DNA of 64,000 nt from Bacteroidota bacterium (GCA_014382445.1 JACNJS010000084.1:102157-166156), one strand, 5' to 3'; counted from the first letter of the stretch, positions 9,110-19,715 are shown. Translations and numbers: made by a program. The notes: a model not told the origin generated them from the sequence alone.

Positions 9110-9850
9110 TTAACTAATATTCATTCCGAAAACAATATGGAATTCCTGTTTCAACACATTTTGAACCTGTAGAATATCAACATGTTTTCCAAGCTCTTGC
9201 TTCAAACTCGTTACGCTCCTGCCTTGTATGCCACACGGAACGATATAATCAAAATAATCGAGGTTTGTATTTATGTTTAAAGCAAACCCATGCATGCTTA
9301 CCCAATGGCTGGTGCGAACTCCAATTGCGCATATTTTCCTTGCCTTTAACGGGTTGTCGGCATCCAGCCAAACTCCTGTCGCACCCTCCAAACGGGTAGC
9401 TACAATATCATAATGATGCAAGGTGCGAATAATTACTTCTTCAAGATTGTATATGTAATTTTTAATGGAAACCCCAAAATTGTCGAGGTCAAGAATAGGG
9501 TATCCTACAATTTGGCCGGGACCGTGATATGTTATGTCTCCACCACGATTTATCCTGTAAAAAGAAGCCCCTTTACTTTTTAAAAACTCATCACCGATCA
9601 GAAGATTTTCCTGTTTGCCGCTTTTGCCTATTGTATAAACATGAGGATGTTCGCAAAACAACAAATAATTTGGGGTTTGTTGCTTTGTTTCAGCTTTTCG
9701 GGTTTTTTCTTTTAGAGAAACTATTTCATCAAAAAGGCTTTCCTGGTGATCCCATGCCTTTTTATAATCGATTAGGCCGATGTTTTTATATGTAACTTTC
9801 TTGTTCAATTTAAGATTTTCGTTATTGCCGTAATACGTGTTTCTCAGCAC
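9110..9850 (-). CDS. lipB: Octanoyltransferase (lipoate biosynthesis)
   Basis: LipB moves octanoate from acyl-carrier protein to the lipoyl domains of 2-oxoacid dehydrogenases and the glycine cleavage H protein. The 246 residues show the family signature RGGDITYHGPGQ at about 102-113, the lysine of the catalytic pair in ARKICAIGV (K172) and the nucleophile cysteine in DYIVPCGIQGR (C206). The best start is GTG at 9850, as there is no ATG before the conserved LIDYKKAWDHQ block. The start overlaps the end of lipA by 29 bases, so the genes are translationally coupled and act in consecutive steps. Confidence 0.95.
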   Translation of the reverse strand: MLRNTYYGNNENLKLNKKVTYKNIGLIDYKKAWDHQESLFDEIVSLKEKTRKAETKQQTPNYLLFCEHPHVYTIGKSGKQENLLIGDEFLKSKGASFYRINRGGDITYHGPGQIVGYPILDLDNFGVSIKNYIYNLEEVIIRTLHHYDIVATRLEGATGVWLDADNPLKARKICAIGVRTSHWVSMHGFALNINTNLDYFDYIVPCGIQGRSVTSLKQELGKHVDILQVQNVLKQEFHIVFGMNIS

Positions 9851-10676
9851 GATATGATGATCTTACCAACGGACTGCTTTCAACAAATCTAAAGCCCATA
9901 TCTAATCCTGCTTGCCGATAGGCTTCAAACTGTTCCGGTGTTATGTATTCCTTAACCATCAAATGTTTTTTTGTGGGCTGTAAGTATTGCCCAATCGTTA
10001 CAACTTCAACTCCTGCTTTAAGCATATCTGCTAAAGTTTCAATAACTTCTTTGGGTGTTTCGCCCAGCCCGACCATAATTCCTGATTTTGTTACAATCCC
10101 TGTTTCTGCGATAGTTTTAAGGGTGCTAAGGCTTGTATCATATTTTGCTCTGCTTCGAACCTCCGGAGTTATTCTTCTCACTGTTTCCAGATTATGCGAA
10201 ACTACTTCCTGTCCGGCAGTGCATACTTTATCTATTAATTCTTTTCTGCCGTCAAAGTCGGGTATAAGAGTTTCAATAGTTGTTCCGGGATTTAGTTTTT
10301 TTATTTCATTAACAGTTTTTATCCAAATCTCAGCACCCAGATCATCAAGGTCGTCACGATCAACCGAAGTGAGGACACAATGTTTAAGTTTCATCAGTTT
10401 AACCGAATTCGCAATACGTTGTGGCTCGTCCCAATCAACAGGTAATGGCTTTCCTGTTTTTACATTGCAAAATTTACATGCGCGGGTGCAGATGTTGCCA
10501 AGTATCATTAATGTAGCAGTTCCACGTCCCCAGCATTCGTCCATATTTGGGCAATGACCACTGGTGCATATTGTATGAAGTTTGTTTTTTTCAACAATCT
10601 CCCTTACCGATCTGTATGATTTCCCTGATGGTAATTTGCTTTTTAACCAATGAGGTTTTTTAAGTGTGTTATTCAA
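9822..10676 (-). CDS. lipA: Lipoyl synthase
   Basis: This radical-SAM enzyme inserts two sulfur atoms into protein-bound octanoate. Both Fe-S clusters are visible: the auxiliary cluster cysteines C37, C42 and C48 (CTSGHCPNMDEC) and the radical-SAM triad C63, C67 and C70 (CTRACKFC). The C-terminal RSSYRAE supplies the conserved serine that binds the auxiliary cluster. The 284-residue length is normal. lipB follows with an overlap of 29 bases. A possible minus-strand promoter (TTG at 10853-10851 and TAATTTTG at 10831-10824, 19 bases apart) lies about 150 bases upstream. Confidence 0.97.
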   Translation of the reverse strand: MNNTLKKPHWLKSKLPSGKSYRSVREIVEKNKLHTICTSGHCPNMDECWGRGTATLMILGNICTRACKFCNVKTGKPLPVDWDEPQRIANSVKLMKLKHCVLTSVDRDDLDDLGAEIWIKTVNEIKKLNPGTTIETLIPDFDGRKELIDKVCTAGQEVVSHNLETVRRITPEVRSRAKYDTSLSTLKTIAETGIVTKSGIMVGLGETPKEVIETLADMLKAGVEVVTIGQYLQPTKKHLMVKEYITPEQFEAYRQAGLDMGFRFVESSPLVRSSYRAEKHVLRQ

Positions 10677-10985
10677 TTTATTTTTATATCTAAGTTATGT
10701 GAAGCATTTTCCTGTTAAATGAATATAAACATAATTCACTGCTTTTTATTTGAAGGTACTCTTCGTTTTTGTTTGAAATAATCTTTAACTTCAGAAAAAA
10801 AAGTTTATAAATCTTAGAAGCACCAAAATTATATAAATTCATAATCCAACCAACTGAACAAAAAAACTGTCATAAAAAAGACAATAAGAAATTTAGAATG
10901 ATTATTAAACAAAAACTATTAATTTTGATGCTGAAATTTGAAAACGCTTGAAATATCAAATCTAAACCAAATAAATATTTATAAA
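10677..10985. other. Divergent intergenic region between lipA and the C25 protease gene
   Basis: This stretch of 309 bases is AT-rich and has no coding sequence. The only promoter-like signal is on the minus strand toward lipA (10824-10853). No clear -33/-7 pair was found for the protease gene on the + strand. The region just before 10986 contains an in-frame TTG at 10938, which I do not take as the start. Confidence 0.5.
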
Positions 10986-13900
10986 ATGAAACGAATTATA
11001 AACTTTTCAATGAAGGCTGTTGTGATGCTTGTGTTTATTACTGCAATATTGCAGTTATCAGCACAAAAAGTCACTTTAAACAACAATTGGGGTGAGCAGG
11101 GCACAACATTGCTAACTCAAAGCCCACAAGGAATTACATTAAACTTTAGTGTTCAAGATTATTTACTCACCGAAACCGTAATTAACAGGGAGGTAATGAG
11201 CACAATTACTATGAGCGGGGTATTATTACAAAATACCGAGGGAGCTCCAAATGTACCCGGTTACAGCCGTTATATAGCTGTTCCACAGGGGGCTACAGTT
11301 AAAACAAGGATTATCCGTAAACAAACGGAAGCAGTTAACGATATGAATATTGCTCCTGCACCACGTATTCCATGGGATACCGAGAGCGGACCACTATCCT
11401 ATGAAAAGGATCCAAGTATTTATTCAAAAAATGCATACTATCCTGAAAATGTAGTTGAAATTTCAAAGCCAATGAAGATCAGGGGCATGGATGTAGTGGT
11501 AATAGCTATAAGCCCGTTTCAGTATAACCCGATTACCAAAGAACTTATAATCAATAAAGATTTAGAAATTGAGGTAAGGTTTGAAGGCGGTAATGGTCAG
11601 TTTGGTGAAGACAGGCTAAGAAGCCGGTGGTGGGATCCTGTAATCCGCGATGCTGTAATTAATGAAGCTTCAATACCTGAACTTAAAGTTGTAAATAGAG
11701 CACAAAGAGAAGTTGGAAGCGAATACATTATTATTGTTCCTGATGATGCAATCTTCCTGTCGTGGGCTGATTCAATCCGCATTTTCAGACTCAAACAAGG
11801 GATAAGCACGCGCGTTGTAACTACTGCTGAAATTGGCGGTAACACAACAACAGCTATTGAAAATTATATTAACGATGCTTATAATACATGGGATATTCCT
11901 CCCGCCGCCTGTTTGCTGATGGCCGATTATGGAACCTCGGGTAACACAATTACATCACCCATTTGGGATAACTATTGTATTTCGGATAATTACTATGCTG
12001 ATGTTGACAATGATATGATGCCCGACGTTGTAATGGCCCGTATGACTGCCCAAAATGCTGATCATTTGGAAACCATGGTCACAAAGGTACTAAATCACGA
12101 GCGGACGCCACCTACAAATCCTGGTTTTTACGATAATCCTATTACGGCAATGGGTTGGCAAACCGAACGTTGGTTCCAGATTTGCTCGGAAGTAATTGCC
12201 GGATTTTTTGAAAACTCACTTGGTAAAGCTCCTGTAAGAGAAAATGCAATTTATAGCGGTAACCCTAGTAATGGAGTTTGGTCAACAGCCACTAATACTT
12301 CTACCGTTCTTAATTATTTTGGCACCAGCGGACTTGGTTATATACCGGATTCGCCAACATATCTTACTGATTGGGGTGGAAACGCTACCCGTATTAATAA
12401 CGACATCAACAGTGGCGCATTTATTCTCCAGCATCGCGATCACGGTAGTGAAACAGGCTGGGGCGAACCCGCCTATAATAGTACCAGTATCAATGGGCTT
12501 ACAAACTCCGATTTGGTATATGTTTTCTCAATTAATTGCCTTACCGGTAAATTCAATATTGGAGGAGAGTGTTTTGCTGAAAAGTTTCACAGATACACTT
12601 ATAATGGGAATAACTCAGGTTGTATAGGCATTACGGCGGCTACTGAAGTTTCATACTCATTTGTAAACGACACATATACGTGGGGAATTTACGATAATAT
12701 GTGGCCCGATTTTATGCCCGATTATGGAACTACTCCTGAACACAGAGGCGTGCTACCTTCGTTTGGTAACGCTGCCGGAAAATACTTCCTGCAACAATCA
12801 TCATGGCCATACAATACAAGTAACAAAGAAGTTACTTATTATCTTTTCCACCATCATGGTGGTGCTTTTTCAAATCTCTACACCGAAGTTCCACAGGATT
12901 TAACAGTAGTTCATGATGATATATTATTAAGTGGGCTTGACTTTTTCACGGTACAGGCCAACAACGGATCAATAATTTGCCTTACAGTAGGTGAAGATGT
13001 AATTGGCTTAGCCGAAGGTACCGGTACTCCTCTTGATATACCAATTACACCCCAGGAGCCGGGTGTAACCATAGATTTGGTTATTACTATGCAAAATTAT
13101 TATCGGTATGAAGTTGAAGTGGGTGTGATTCCTCCTGATGGCCCATATTGTATGTACCAAAGTCATGTATTAAACGATAGCTTGGGTAACGGTAACAATA
13201 AAGCTGATTTTGATGAAGAGATATTATTCAGCCTGACCATGAAAAACCTGGGAAGCGAAGATGCTGTAAATGTTGATGTTACGCTTTCAACAGATGAATG
13301 GGTTACTTTTATTGATGATCTTGAAAATTTCGACACCATTGCAATGAATAGTTTTGTAACACGCGATTTTGCATATAAATTTCATGTAAGCGATGGGATT
13401 CCTGATCAACACCAGCTTGAATTTGAAGTATTGGCCAGTGATGAAAATGACTCTACCTGGACAAGTATATTTTATACAACCGTTAACGCACCGAATATTA
13501 ATCCGGGAGTTATGATTATTGATGACTCTGAATTTGGTAATGATAACGGACTTCTGGATCCAGGTGAAACAGCCGATATTAAAATCAACCTTACTAATAC
13601 AGGACATTGCGCTATATACAACGTGCTTTGTACTCTTGTGCCGTACAATCCGTATGTTACAGTAAATTCGGGTGCTCAAACAGTTTCTGCTCTTGGATTA
13701 TTTGGTGCCTCTTACCCAACATTTAATGTTACAGTGGCAGCTAATGCACCTAATGCAATTATTGCAGAAATGTTGTTTAATGCTTCTGCTGCAGGTTACT
13801 CGGTTGACAAGACTTATTATCCCAAAATTGGGTTATTCCTTGAAGATTGGGAAACCGGTGACTTTAGCAAGTACGATTGGGTAGCAGGTGGAACTCTGCC

Positions 13901-15062
13901 CTGGCAAGTTATTAGCCTCTATCCGTATGAAGGATACTATCATGCACGTTCAGGCGCAATTGGCGACAATGCAACCTCTGAACTTAGGATATCGTATGAT
14001 GTATTAGCCAACGACACTATTAAATTTTATAAAAAGATTTCCAGTGAACCTAATTTCGATAAGCTGAAATTCTTTATTAATAATGTCGAAATTGAGAGCT
14101 GGTCAGGCTCAGAAAGCTGGACACATGAGAAATTCCCGGTTACTCCCGGATACCGTACTTTTAAATGGGTTTACCAAAAAGATTACAGCGGTGTTGCCGG
14201 TGCTGATTGTGCATGGATTGACTACATAGAGCTCCCAACAATGCTTGTAACTACCCTGTTTGCCGGACCTGATGATGAAATTTGTCAGGGTGAAGATTAT
14301 CAATGCATGGGTACTGCAACCAATTATTCAAGTATACTATGGCTGACCTCAGGTGATGGCACTTTTGATTCCGAAACAATACTTCAGCCTGTTTACTCAC
14401 CTGGACAGCAAGACAGTATTAACGGAAATGTAACCCTAACATTAACTATAATCGATGTTGAGGGTGGTGAGTTTGAAGATGCTATGTTGTTAACTTACCT
14501 CGGTGGCCCAATTGCTCCTGAAATGCCAATAGGTCCTGATTATGTTGATGTATTTAAGGTTACCGAAACTGAATATGCGGTTCAGCCTGTCTCTGGAGCT
14601 AACGGATATGTATGGTCACTGGAACCAACCGATGCGGGTATCCTAATTAGTGCTGATACTTTTGCGGTAGTTCAGTGGAATACTAATTATCTTGGAGAAG
14701 CATATCTTTCAGCTACAGCGTATAACGATTGTGGTTATAGTGAGCCGTCTGAAATATTAACAATTATGGTTGATAATACAGTAGGATTTGGTAATATCAA
14801 TGATGAACAGTTGCTTATTAGTATCGTACCTAATCCTAACAATGGTATTTTTACTTTGAATATTAGTTCCTCCAATGATACTCCGGTTAAGGTAACTATG
14901 GTTAATTATATTGGAGTTCAAATATTCAAAAAGGAAAATGTAAGTGTAAACAACGGAATTGTTTATAAGATAGAAAGAAAGGAATTGCCTGCCGGCATTT
15001 ACATCGTTACTGTTGAACAGGATGAGTCAAGATACAGTCGTAAAGTTTTAATCGGTAGATAA
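10986..15062 (+). CDS. Gingipain-like C25 cysteine protease exported by T9SS
   Basis: The product is a large exported protein of about 1358 residues. A signal peptide (MKRIINFSMKAVVMLVFI, ending near LSAQ) is followed by a C25 propeptide-like region, then the caspase-fold C25 catalytic domain. The catalytic His486 lies in QHRDHGSETGW and Cys518 in FSINCLTGKF. After that come beta-sandwich domains with a jelly-roll-like block near 13850-14240. The end is a T9SS type A sorting domain, with VPNPNNGIFTL followed by LPAGIYIVTVEQ. The ATG at 10986 was chosen because it opens the signal peptide; an upstream TTG only adds a polar extension. A probable terminator follows. The substrate is unknown, and secreted proteolysis or processing of other exported proteins are both possible. 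Confidence 0.88.
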   Translation: MKRIINFSMKAVVMLVFITAILQLSAQKVTLNNNWGEQGTTLLTQSPQGITLNFSVQDYLLTETVINREVMSTITMSGVLLQNTEGAPNVPGYSRYIAVPQGATVKTRIIRKQTEAVNDMNIAPAPRIPWDTESGPLSYEKDPSIYSKNAYYPENVVEISKPMKIRGMDVVVIAISPFQYNPITKELIINKDLEIEVRFEGGNGQFGEDRLRSRWWDPVIRDAVINEASIPELKVVNRAQREVGSEYIIIVPDDAIFLSWADSIRIFRLKQGISTRVVTTAEIGGNTTTAIENYINDAYNTWDIPPAACLLMADYGTSGNTITSPIWDNYCISDNYYADVDNDMMPDVVMARMTAQNADHLETMVTKVLNHERTPPTNPGFYDNPITAMGWQTERWFQICSEVIAGFFENSLGKAPVRENAIYSGNPSNGVWSTATNTSTVLNYFGTSGLGYIPDSPTYLTDWGGNATRINNDINSGAFILQHRDHGSETGWGEPAYNSTSINGLTNSDLVYVFSINCLTGKFNIGGECFAEKFHRYTYNGNNSGCIGITAATEVSYSFVNDTYTWGIYDNMWPDFMPDYGTTPEHRGVLPSFGNAAGKYFLQQSSWPYNTSNKEVTYYLFHHHGGAFSNLYTEVPQDLTVVHDDILLSGLDFFTVQANNGSIICLTVGEDVIGLAEGTGTPLDIPITPQEPGVTIDLVITMQNYYRYEVEVGVIPPDGPYCMYQSHVLNDSLGNGNNKADFDEEILFSLTMKNLGSEDAVNVDVTLSTDEWVTFIDDLENFDTIAMNSFVTRDFAYKFHVSDGIPDQHQLEFEVLASDENDSTWTSIFYTTVNAPNINPGVMIIDDSEFGNDNGLLDPGETADIKINLTNTGHCAIYNVLCTLVPYNPYVTVNSGAQTVSALGLFGASYPTFNVTVAANAPNAIIAEMLFNASAAGYSVDKTYYPKIGLFLEDWETGDFSKYDWVAGGTLPWQVISLYPYEGYYHARSGAIGDNATSELRISYDVLANDTIKFYKKISSEPNFDKLKFFINNVEIESWSGSESWTHEKFPVTPGYRTFKWVYQKDYSGVAGADCAWIDYIELPTMLVTTLFAGPDDEICQGEDYQCMGTATNYSSILWLTSGDGTFDSETILQPVYSPGQQDSINGNVTLTLTIIDVEGGEFEDAMLLTYLGGPIAPEMPIGPDYVDVFKVTETEYAVQPVSGANGYVWSLEPTDAGILISADTFAVVQWNTNYLGEAYLSATAYNDCGYSEPSEILTIMVDNTVGFGNINDEQLLISIVPNPNNGIFTLNISSSNDTPVKVTMVNYIGVQIFKKENVSVNNGIVYKIERKELPAGIYIVTVEQDESRYSRKVLIGR

Positions 15063-15066
15063 ATAA

Positions 15067-15138
15067 GAAAGACTGAAGGCAGAAGAGGGAAGTCAGAAGA
15101 TTTATCACGTCTTCGGGCTTCCGACTTCCGTCTTTTTT
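15067..15138 (+). terminator. Probable rho-independent terminator after the C25 protease gene
   Basis: AAGAC (15068-15072) with GGGAAGTC downstream pairs with GACTTCC and GTCTT near 15120-15134, and TTTTTT follows. The stem has internal bulges. Confidence 0.6.
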
Positions 15139-15193
15139 AAATCCAACCATTTTGTTTATTTTTGTGTCATTACGGAGTAATAAATACTATGAC

Positions 15194-17152
15194 ATGAAAA
15201 TAAAAAACACACTTTTTTTGCTATTGGCCATATTTTATGTTTCAACAAGTATAAGCCAAATATCCACCGATACAGATTTTATTTCGGGAGAAGTTATAGT
15301 TCAGTTGAGAAGCGCAAAAGCAATACCGGCAGTGCTGACCAATTATAACCTCTCCACAAAACATACACTGTCAGAGAGGTTTAATATTTATTTGCTGGAA
15401 TTTGATGCAGAAAAAAGAACAAATTCCACACTTATTAGTTTGTTAAAGGATGATTTGTTTGTTGTTAATGTACAAAACAACCACAATATAAGTTTGAGAG
15501 AATCAAACGAAACTTTACCAAATGACTCACTTTTTGGTGATCAGTGGTCGCTCTTAAACACAGGGCAGGCCGGTGGCACACCCGGCGCCGATATTGATGC
15601 TCCTTTAGCCTGGGATTTTACTACAGGAGGTATAACCGCCCTGGGCGACACTATTGTTGTTGCGATTGTCGACGGTGGTACCGATCTGAATCATGAAGAA
15701 CTTGATTTCTGGAAAAACCACAACGAAATTCCGAATAACAGTATAGATGATGATAATAATGGATATGTTGACGATTATGACGGCTGGAATGCATATAATC
15801 ATAGTGGTAATATTCCGCTTAATGTTCATGGAGTTCATGTTTGCGGAATTGCAGGTGCAATAGGGAATAATAATGTAGGGATTTCTGGAGTTAACTGGAA
15901 TGTGAAAACCTTGCCCATTGCAGGATCATCTACTTACGAATCAATAGTTGTGGAAGCGTTGTCATATATTTTTGTTGTTAGAGAAAGATATGATCAAACA
16001 AATGGGGCAGAAGGAGCCTTTGTTGTTGCACAGAATAATTCATTTGGTGTAGATAAAGGACAACCTGAAAATTTTCCAATTTGGGAGGCAATGTACGATT
16101 CTTTAGGCCAACTAGGGATATTAAGCATGGGTGCAACAGCTAACAGAGACTGGGACATTGACAGTGTAGGTGATGTCCCAACAGCATTTACTACTGATTA
16201 TATGATATCAGTAACCAACACCACAAAATTTGATATGCGCAATAGCAGTGCTGCTTATGGTGATACAACTATCGATCTGGGTGCTCCCGGAACCACTATT
16301 TTGTCGTTGGGACTTAACAATACCTATCGGTCCAGCACCGGTACATCGATGGCTACACCACATGTAACAGGTGCTGCTGCATTGTTGATGGCTGCTGCAG
16401 ATTCGACTTTTATTGCCAACTACAAAAGTAATCCATCTCAAGGGGCTCTTTTAATAAAAGAATATATTTTGAATGGTGTTGATACACTTCCCGATCTGAT
16501 GGGAATTACAGTTTCAGGTGGTCGGCTTAATATCTATAACTCCATTATGCTGATGCTTAGCACTCCGGAACTTACTACAAACGTGGATTCGGTTTATATT
16601 GAATTACCATTGAATTATGTTGGTACAGATACCTTGATAATTACTAATTCAGGTAATGACACACTCTTTTATTCAATAATAATTAACGATCAGCCCGATT
16701 GGTTTTCTTTATCGCAATACAATGGAAATGTTTTTGAGGGCGAATCAGATTCAATAATTATGCAATTTGATTCCCATAGTCTTGATACAGGTTTTTATGA
16801 CTGCATTATGCTTATTGAAGGGGAGGATATTGAAGGGAAATCAATCCCTGTTCAAATGTTTGTTTATGATGATGTAGGTATTCAAAATAATATTATCGAA
16901 TCATCCGTAAGAGTTTTTCCAAACCCATTCAAATCTTCAGTAGCATTTAGTTTCGATGTAGTTGAAATTGGGGAAGCATCAGTTGAAATCTTTGACCAAT
17001 TTGGAAAGATGGTTTATAATAAGAAAAACATCGTTACATCTGGAAATGTTCACTTTTCCTGGAATAATACTGAAACTCCTAAAGGAATATATTTTTATCG
17101 CCTGAGTTTTAGAGAGAATCTGATTTCTTCAGGTAAGCTTGTAAAGATGTAA
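15194..17152 (+). CDS. Subtilisin-like S8 protease exported by T9SS
   Basis: The protein has about 652 residues, with a signal peptide at residues 1-22 or so (ending FYVSTSISQ), a propeptide, and an S8 peptidase domain carrying the Asp-His-Ser triad. D160 is in AIVDGGTD, H212 in VHGVHVCG and S385 in TGTSMATPHVTG. The oxyanion asparagine is probably the one in AQNNSFG. A beta-sandwich follows the catalytic domain, then a type A T9SS sorting domain (FPNPFKSSVAFSF, ending GIYFYRLSF and SGKLVKM). The ATG at 15194 is preferred over a TTG at 15152, because the signal peptide starts there. It follows the C25 protease gene on the same strand but is separated from it by a terminator-like hairpin. Confidence 0.93.
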   Translation: MKIKNTLFLLLAIFYVSTSISQISTDTDFISGEVIVQLRSAKAIPAVLTNYNLSTKHTLSERFNIYLLEFDAEKRTNSTLISLLKDDLFVVNVQNNHNISLRESNETLPNDSLFGDQWSLLNTGQAGGTPGADIDAPLAWDFTTGGITALGDTIVVAIVDGGTDLNHEELDFWKNHNEIPNNSIDDDNNGYVDDYDGWNAYNHSGNIPLNVHGVHVCGIAGAIGNNNVGISGVNWNVKTLPIAGSSTYESIVVEALSYIFVVRERYDQTNGAEGAFVVAQNNSFGVDKGQPENFPIWEAMYDSLGQLGILSMGATANRDWDIDSVGDVPTAFTTDYMISVTNTTKFDMRNSSAAYGDTTIDLGAPGTTILSLGLNNTYRSSTGTSMATPHVTGAAALLMAAADSTFIANYKSNPSQGALLIKEYILNGVDTLPDLMGITVSGGRLNIYNSIMLMLSTPELTTNVDSVYIELPLNYVGTDTLIITNSGNDTLFYSIIINDQPDWFSLSQYNGNVFEGESDSIIMQFDSHSLDTGFYDCIMLIEGEDIEGKSIPVQMFVYDDVGIQNNIIESSVRVFPNPFKSSVAFSFDVVEIGEASVEIFDQFGKMVYNKKNIVTSGNVHFSWNNTETPKGIYFYRLSFRENLISSGKLVKM

Positions 17153-17291
17153 AATCACAGCTCCCATTGATGTAAATATATTCCGATTATTACATTTCTA
17201 AAAACCTCGAAAAAAACAAAATATTTATTGTGAAAAAAATAACAATAACCATAAGAAGTATTAATTTTGCCGCATAATTAATATTAAAAAA

Positions 17292-19550
17292 ATGGATAAG
17301 TTATTTAGAAAAGATGCACTAAACTATCATGCTTTAGGGCGACCAGGCAAAATTGAAGTTGTGCCTACAAAACCATATTCAACTCAAAGAGATCTTTCAC
17401 TTGCGTATTCGCCCGGAGTGGCCGATCCCTGTCTTGCAATTTATGAAAACAAGGATGATGTTTATAAATATACTGCGAAAGGAAATCTTGTAGCCGTTAT
17501 ATCAAATGGTACCGCCGTACTCGGGCTGGGCGACATTGGACCGGAAGCCGGCAAACCGGTTATGGAAGGCAAAGGATTGCTTTTTAAAATATTCGCCGAC
17601 ATCGATGTTTTCGATATCGAAGTTGACGAAAAAGATATTGACAAGTTTATTGCTGTCGTAAAAGCCATTGCGCCAACTTTTGGGGGCATAAATCTTGAAG
17701 ACATAAAAGCTCCTGAGTGTTTTGAAATTGAAACAAGGCTCAAGGAAGAGCTTAATATTCCTATAATGCATGACGACCAACACGGAACAGCTATAATTAC
17801 TTCTGCCGGTTTGCTTAATGCTCTTGAAATAGTTGGGAAAAATATTGAGGATATAAAAATAGTAGTTAACGGTGCCGGTGCCTCTGCAGTTTCATGTACA
17901 AGATTGTATATAGCATTGGGAGCTAAACCCGAAAATATTGTAATGCTCGACAGCCGTGGTGTGCTTCATGTAGATCGTACGGATCTGAATGAAACTAAAA
18001 AACAATTCTTAACCGATAGGCCAGTTCGCACTTTGGCAGAAGCTATTAAGGACAGCGATGTATTTCTTGGGCTTTCAGTTGGAGGCGTAATGAAGAAGGA
18101 GATGCTACTTTCGATGGCTGCAAAACCGATTGTTTTTGCACTAGCAAATCCAACCCCTGAAATAGCATATGATGAAGCTGTAGCTATTCGTAGTGACATG
18201 ATTATGGCAACCGGACGTTCCGATTTTCCCAATCAGATAAACAATGTGCTTGGTTTCCCGTTTATTTTCCGGGGCGCATTAGATGTAAGGGCTACTGAGA
18301 TAAACGAGGAGATGAAACTTGCTGCATCAAAAGCTTTGGCTCAACTTGCGAAAGAACCAATACCTGAAGAAGTTAATATTGCTTTTAATATTCAAAACCT
18401 TACTTTTGGTCGCGAATACATTATTCCAAAACCAACCGATCCAAGACTTATAGAAAGGGTTGCTCCTGCTGTTGCTAAAGCTGCTATGGATTCGGGTGTA
18501 GCTAAAAAACCCATAACTAACTGGGATAGTTACATTGAAGAGTTACAAAAACGTATGGGACTGAGTAATAAGCTAAAAATGCAAATGAAATCAGCCTGTA
18601 AGCATTCACCAAAACGTGTTGTACTTGCCGATGCTCAACAATACAATATGCTTAAAGCTGCTGAAATTGTTTGGAACGAAAAGCTTGCTGTGCCTGTACT
18701 TCTGGGCGATGAAAAAGTAATAAGAAAGATGATCAAAGATCATGAGCTAGAGTTAAACGGAATAGAGATTATTGACAACAAAAGTGATGCAGAAAAACCA
18801 AGAAGAAAAGAATTTGCAAAAATTCTGTTTGAAAAGCAGCAGCGTAATGGAATGACTCCGATTTCTGCACACGATACCATGCTTCACAGGAACTATTTTG
18901 CCCCGATGCTGGTAGAAACCGGTTACGCAGATGCGGTGCTCTCAGGACTCACACGTAACTACCCCGACTCCATTAAGCCATTTTTACAAATTATTGGTAA
19001 AAAAGAAAGCAATAGAATTGTGTCGGGAATGTATATCGTCAACACAAAGGATGGACCGCTTTTCCTTGCCGATTGTACTGTTAACCAAACACCTTGTGAA
19101 CAGGATTTAGTGGATATTACTCTTCTTTCAGCCGAGGAAATTAAAAAATTCAACATCGAACCACGCATTGCTATGCTTTCATTTTCAAATTTCGGATCGA
19201 TTAATAGTGTAAGCACAGAGTGTCAGCGTAAAGCTGTTGAAATCCTTCATAAAGATTATCCAGAATTAATTGTGGATGGCGAAATGCAGGCATCGGTAGC
19301 TTTAGATACGGAACTTATGATGAATAACTTCCCATTTTCGAAACTTGGTGGCAAAAAGGCGAACACGCTTATTTTCCCAAATTTGGCTGCAGCAAATATA
19401 TCTCAGAAGCTGTTGCAGGAAACGGGTAATCTGGAAGTAATTGGACCCATATTAACAGGCATGAAAAAATCTGCCCATGTTCTCAGAATGGGTAGCAGTG
19501 TTAAGGAAATTGTAGATATGATAATGGTGGCAGGAATGAATGCCGAATAG
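17292..19550 (+). CDS. maeB: NADP-dependent malic enzyme with C-terminal phosphotransacetylase-like domain
   Basis: It oxidatively decarboxylates malate to pyruvate, giving NADPH. Its 752 residues match the long MaeB type. The malic N-terminal domain holds AYSPGVADPC and the block GDIGPEAGKPVMEGK. The nucleotide-binding domain has VVNGAGASAVSCTRLY near residue 195. From about residue 430 the sequence is a PTA/PTB-like domain, which in this class is thought to be regulatory rather than catalytic. A TAATTTTG box at 17262-17269 lies 22 bases before the start, but no matching -33 element is seen. The gene is monocistronic in appearance, since repeat arrays follow it. Confidence 0.95.
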   Translation: MDKLFRKDALNYHALGRPGKIEVVPTKPYSTQRDLSLAYSPGVADPCLAIYENKDDVYKYTAKGNLVAVISNGTAVLGLGDIGPEAGKPVMEGKGLLFKIFADIDVFDIEVDEKDIDKFIAVVKAIAPTFGGINLEDIKAPECFEIETRLKEELNIPIMHDDQHGTAIITSAGLLNALEIVGKNIEDIKIVVNGAGASAVSCTRLYIALGAKPENIVMLDSRGVLHVDRTDLNETKKQFLTDRPVRTLAEAIKDSDVFLGLSVGGVMKKEMLLSMAAKPIVFALANPTPEIAYDEAVAIRSDMIMATGRSDFPNQINNVLGFPFIFRGALDVRATEINEEMKLAASKALAQLAKEPIPEEVNIAFNIQNLTFGREYIIPKPTDPRLIERVAPAVAKAAMDSGVAKKPITNWDSYIEELQKRMGLSNKLKMQMKSACKHSPKRVVLADAQQYNMLKAAEIVWNEKLAVPVLLGDEKVIRKMIKDHELELNGIEIIDNKSDAEKPRRKEFAKILFEKQQRNGMTPISAHDTMLHRNYFAPMLVETGYADAVLSGLTRNYPDSIKPFLQIIGKKESNRIVSGMYIVNTKDGPLFLADCTVNQTPCEQDLVDITLLSAEEIKKFNIEPRIAMLSFSNFGSINSVSTECQRKAVEILHKDYPELIVDGEMQASVALDTELMMNNFPFSKLGGKKANTLIFPNLAAANISQKLLQETGNLEVIGPILTGMKKSAHVLRMGSSVKEIVDMIMVAGMNAE

Positions 19551-19556
19551 AGTTTG

Positions 19557-19712
19557 GGGGTATAAAGGTAAAAGGGTGTAAAGGTATAAAGGTATAAAGG
19601 TATAAAGGTGTAAAGGTATAAAGGTATAAAGGTGTAAAGGTATAAAGGTATAAAGGTATAAAGGTATAAAGGTATAAAGGTATAAGCGTATAAGGGGTAA
19701 GGTATAAGGTGT
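19557..19712. repeat. Tandem array of 8-bp GGTATAAA/GGTGTAAA units
   Basis: Roughly 16-18 units run head to tail with only A/G variation at one position and a degenerate right end (GCGTATAAGGGG). The array begins just after the malic enzyme stop. It is the type of sequence that changes length by slippage. Confidence 0.95.
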
Positions 19713-19715
19713 GTG

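Noticed and set aside
9943..10557. Antisense open frame of 204 codons opposite lipA
   Set aside because: It lies entirely within lipA on the other strand, has a low-complexity serine-rich translation and no start signal; it follows from lipA's codon pattern.
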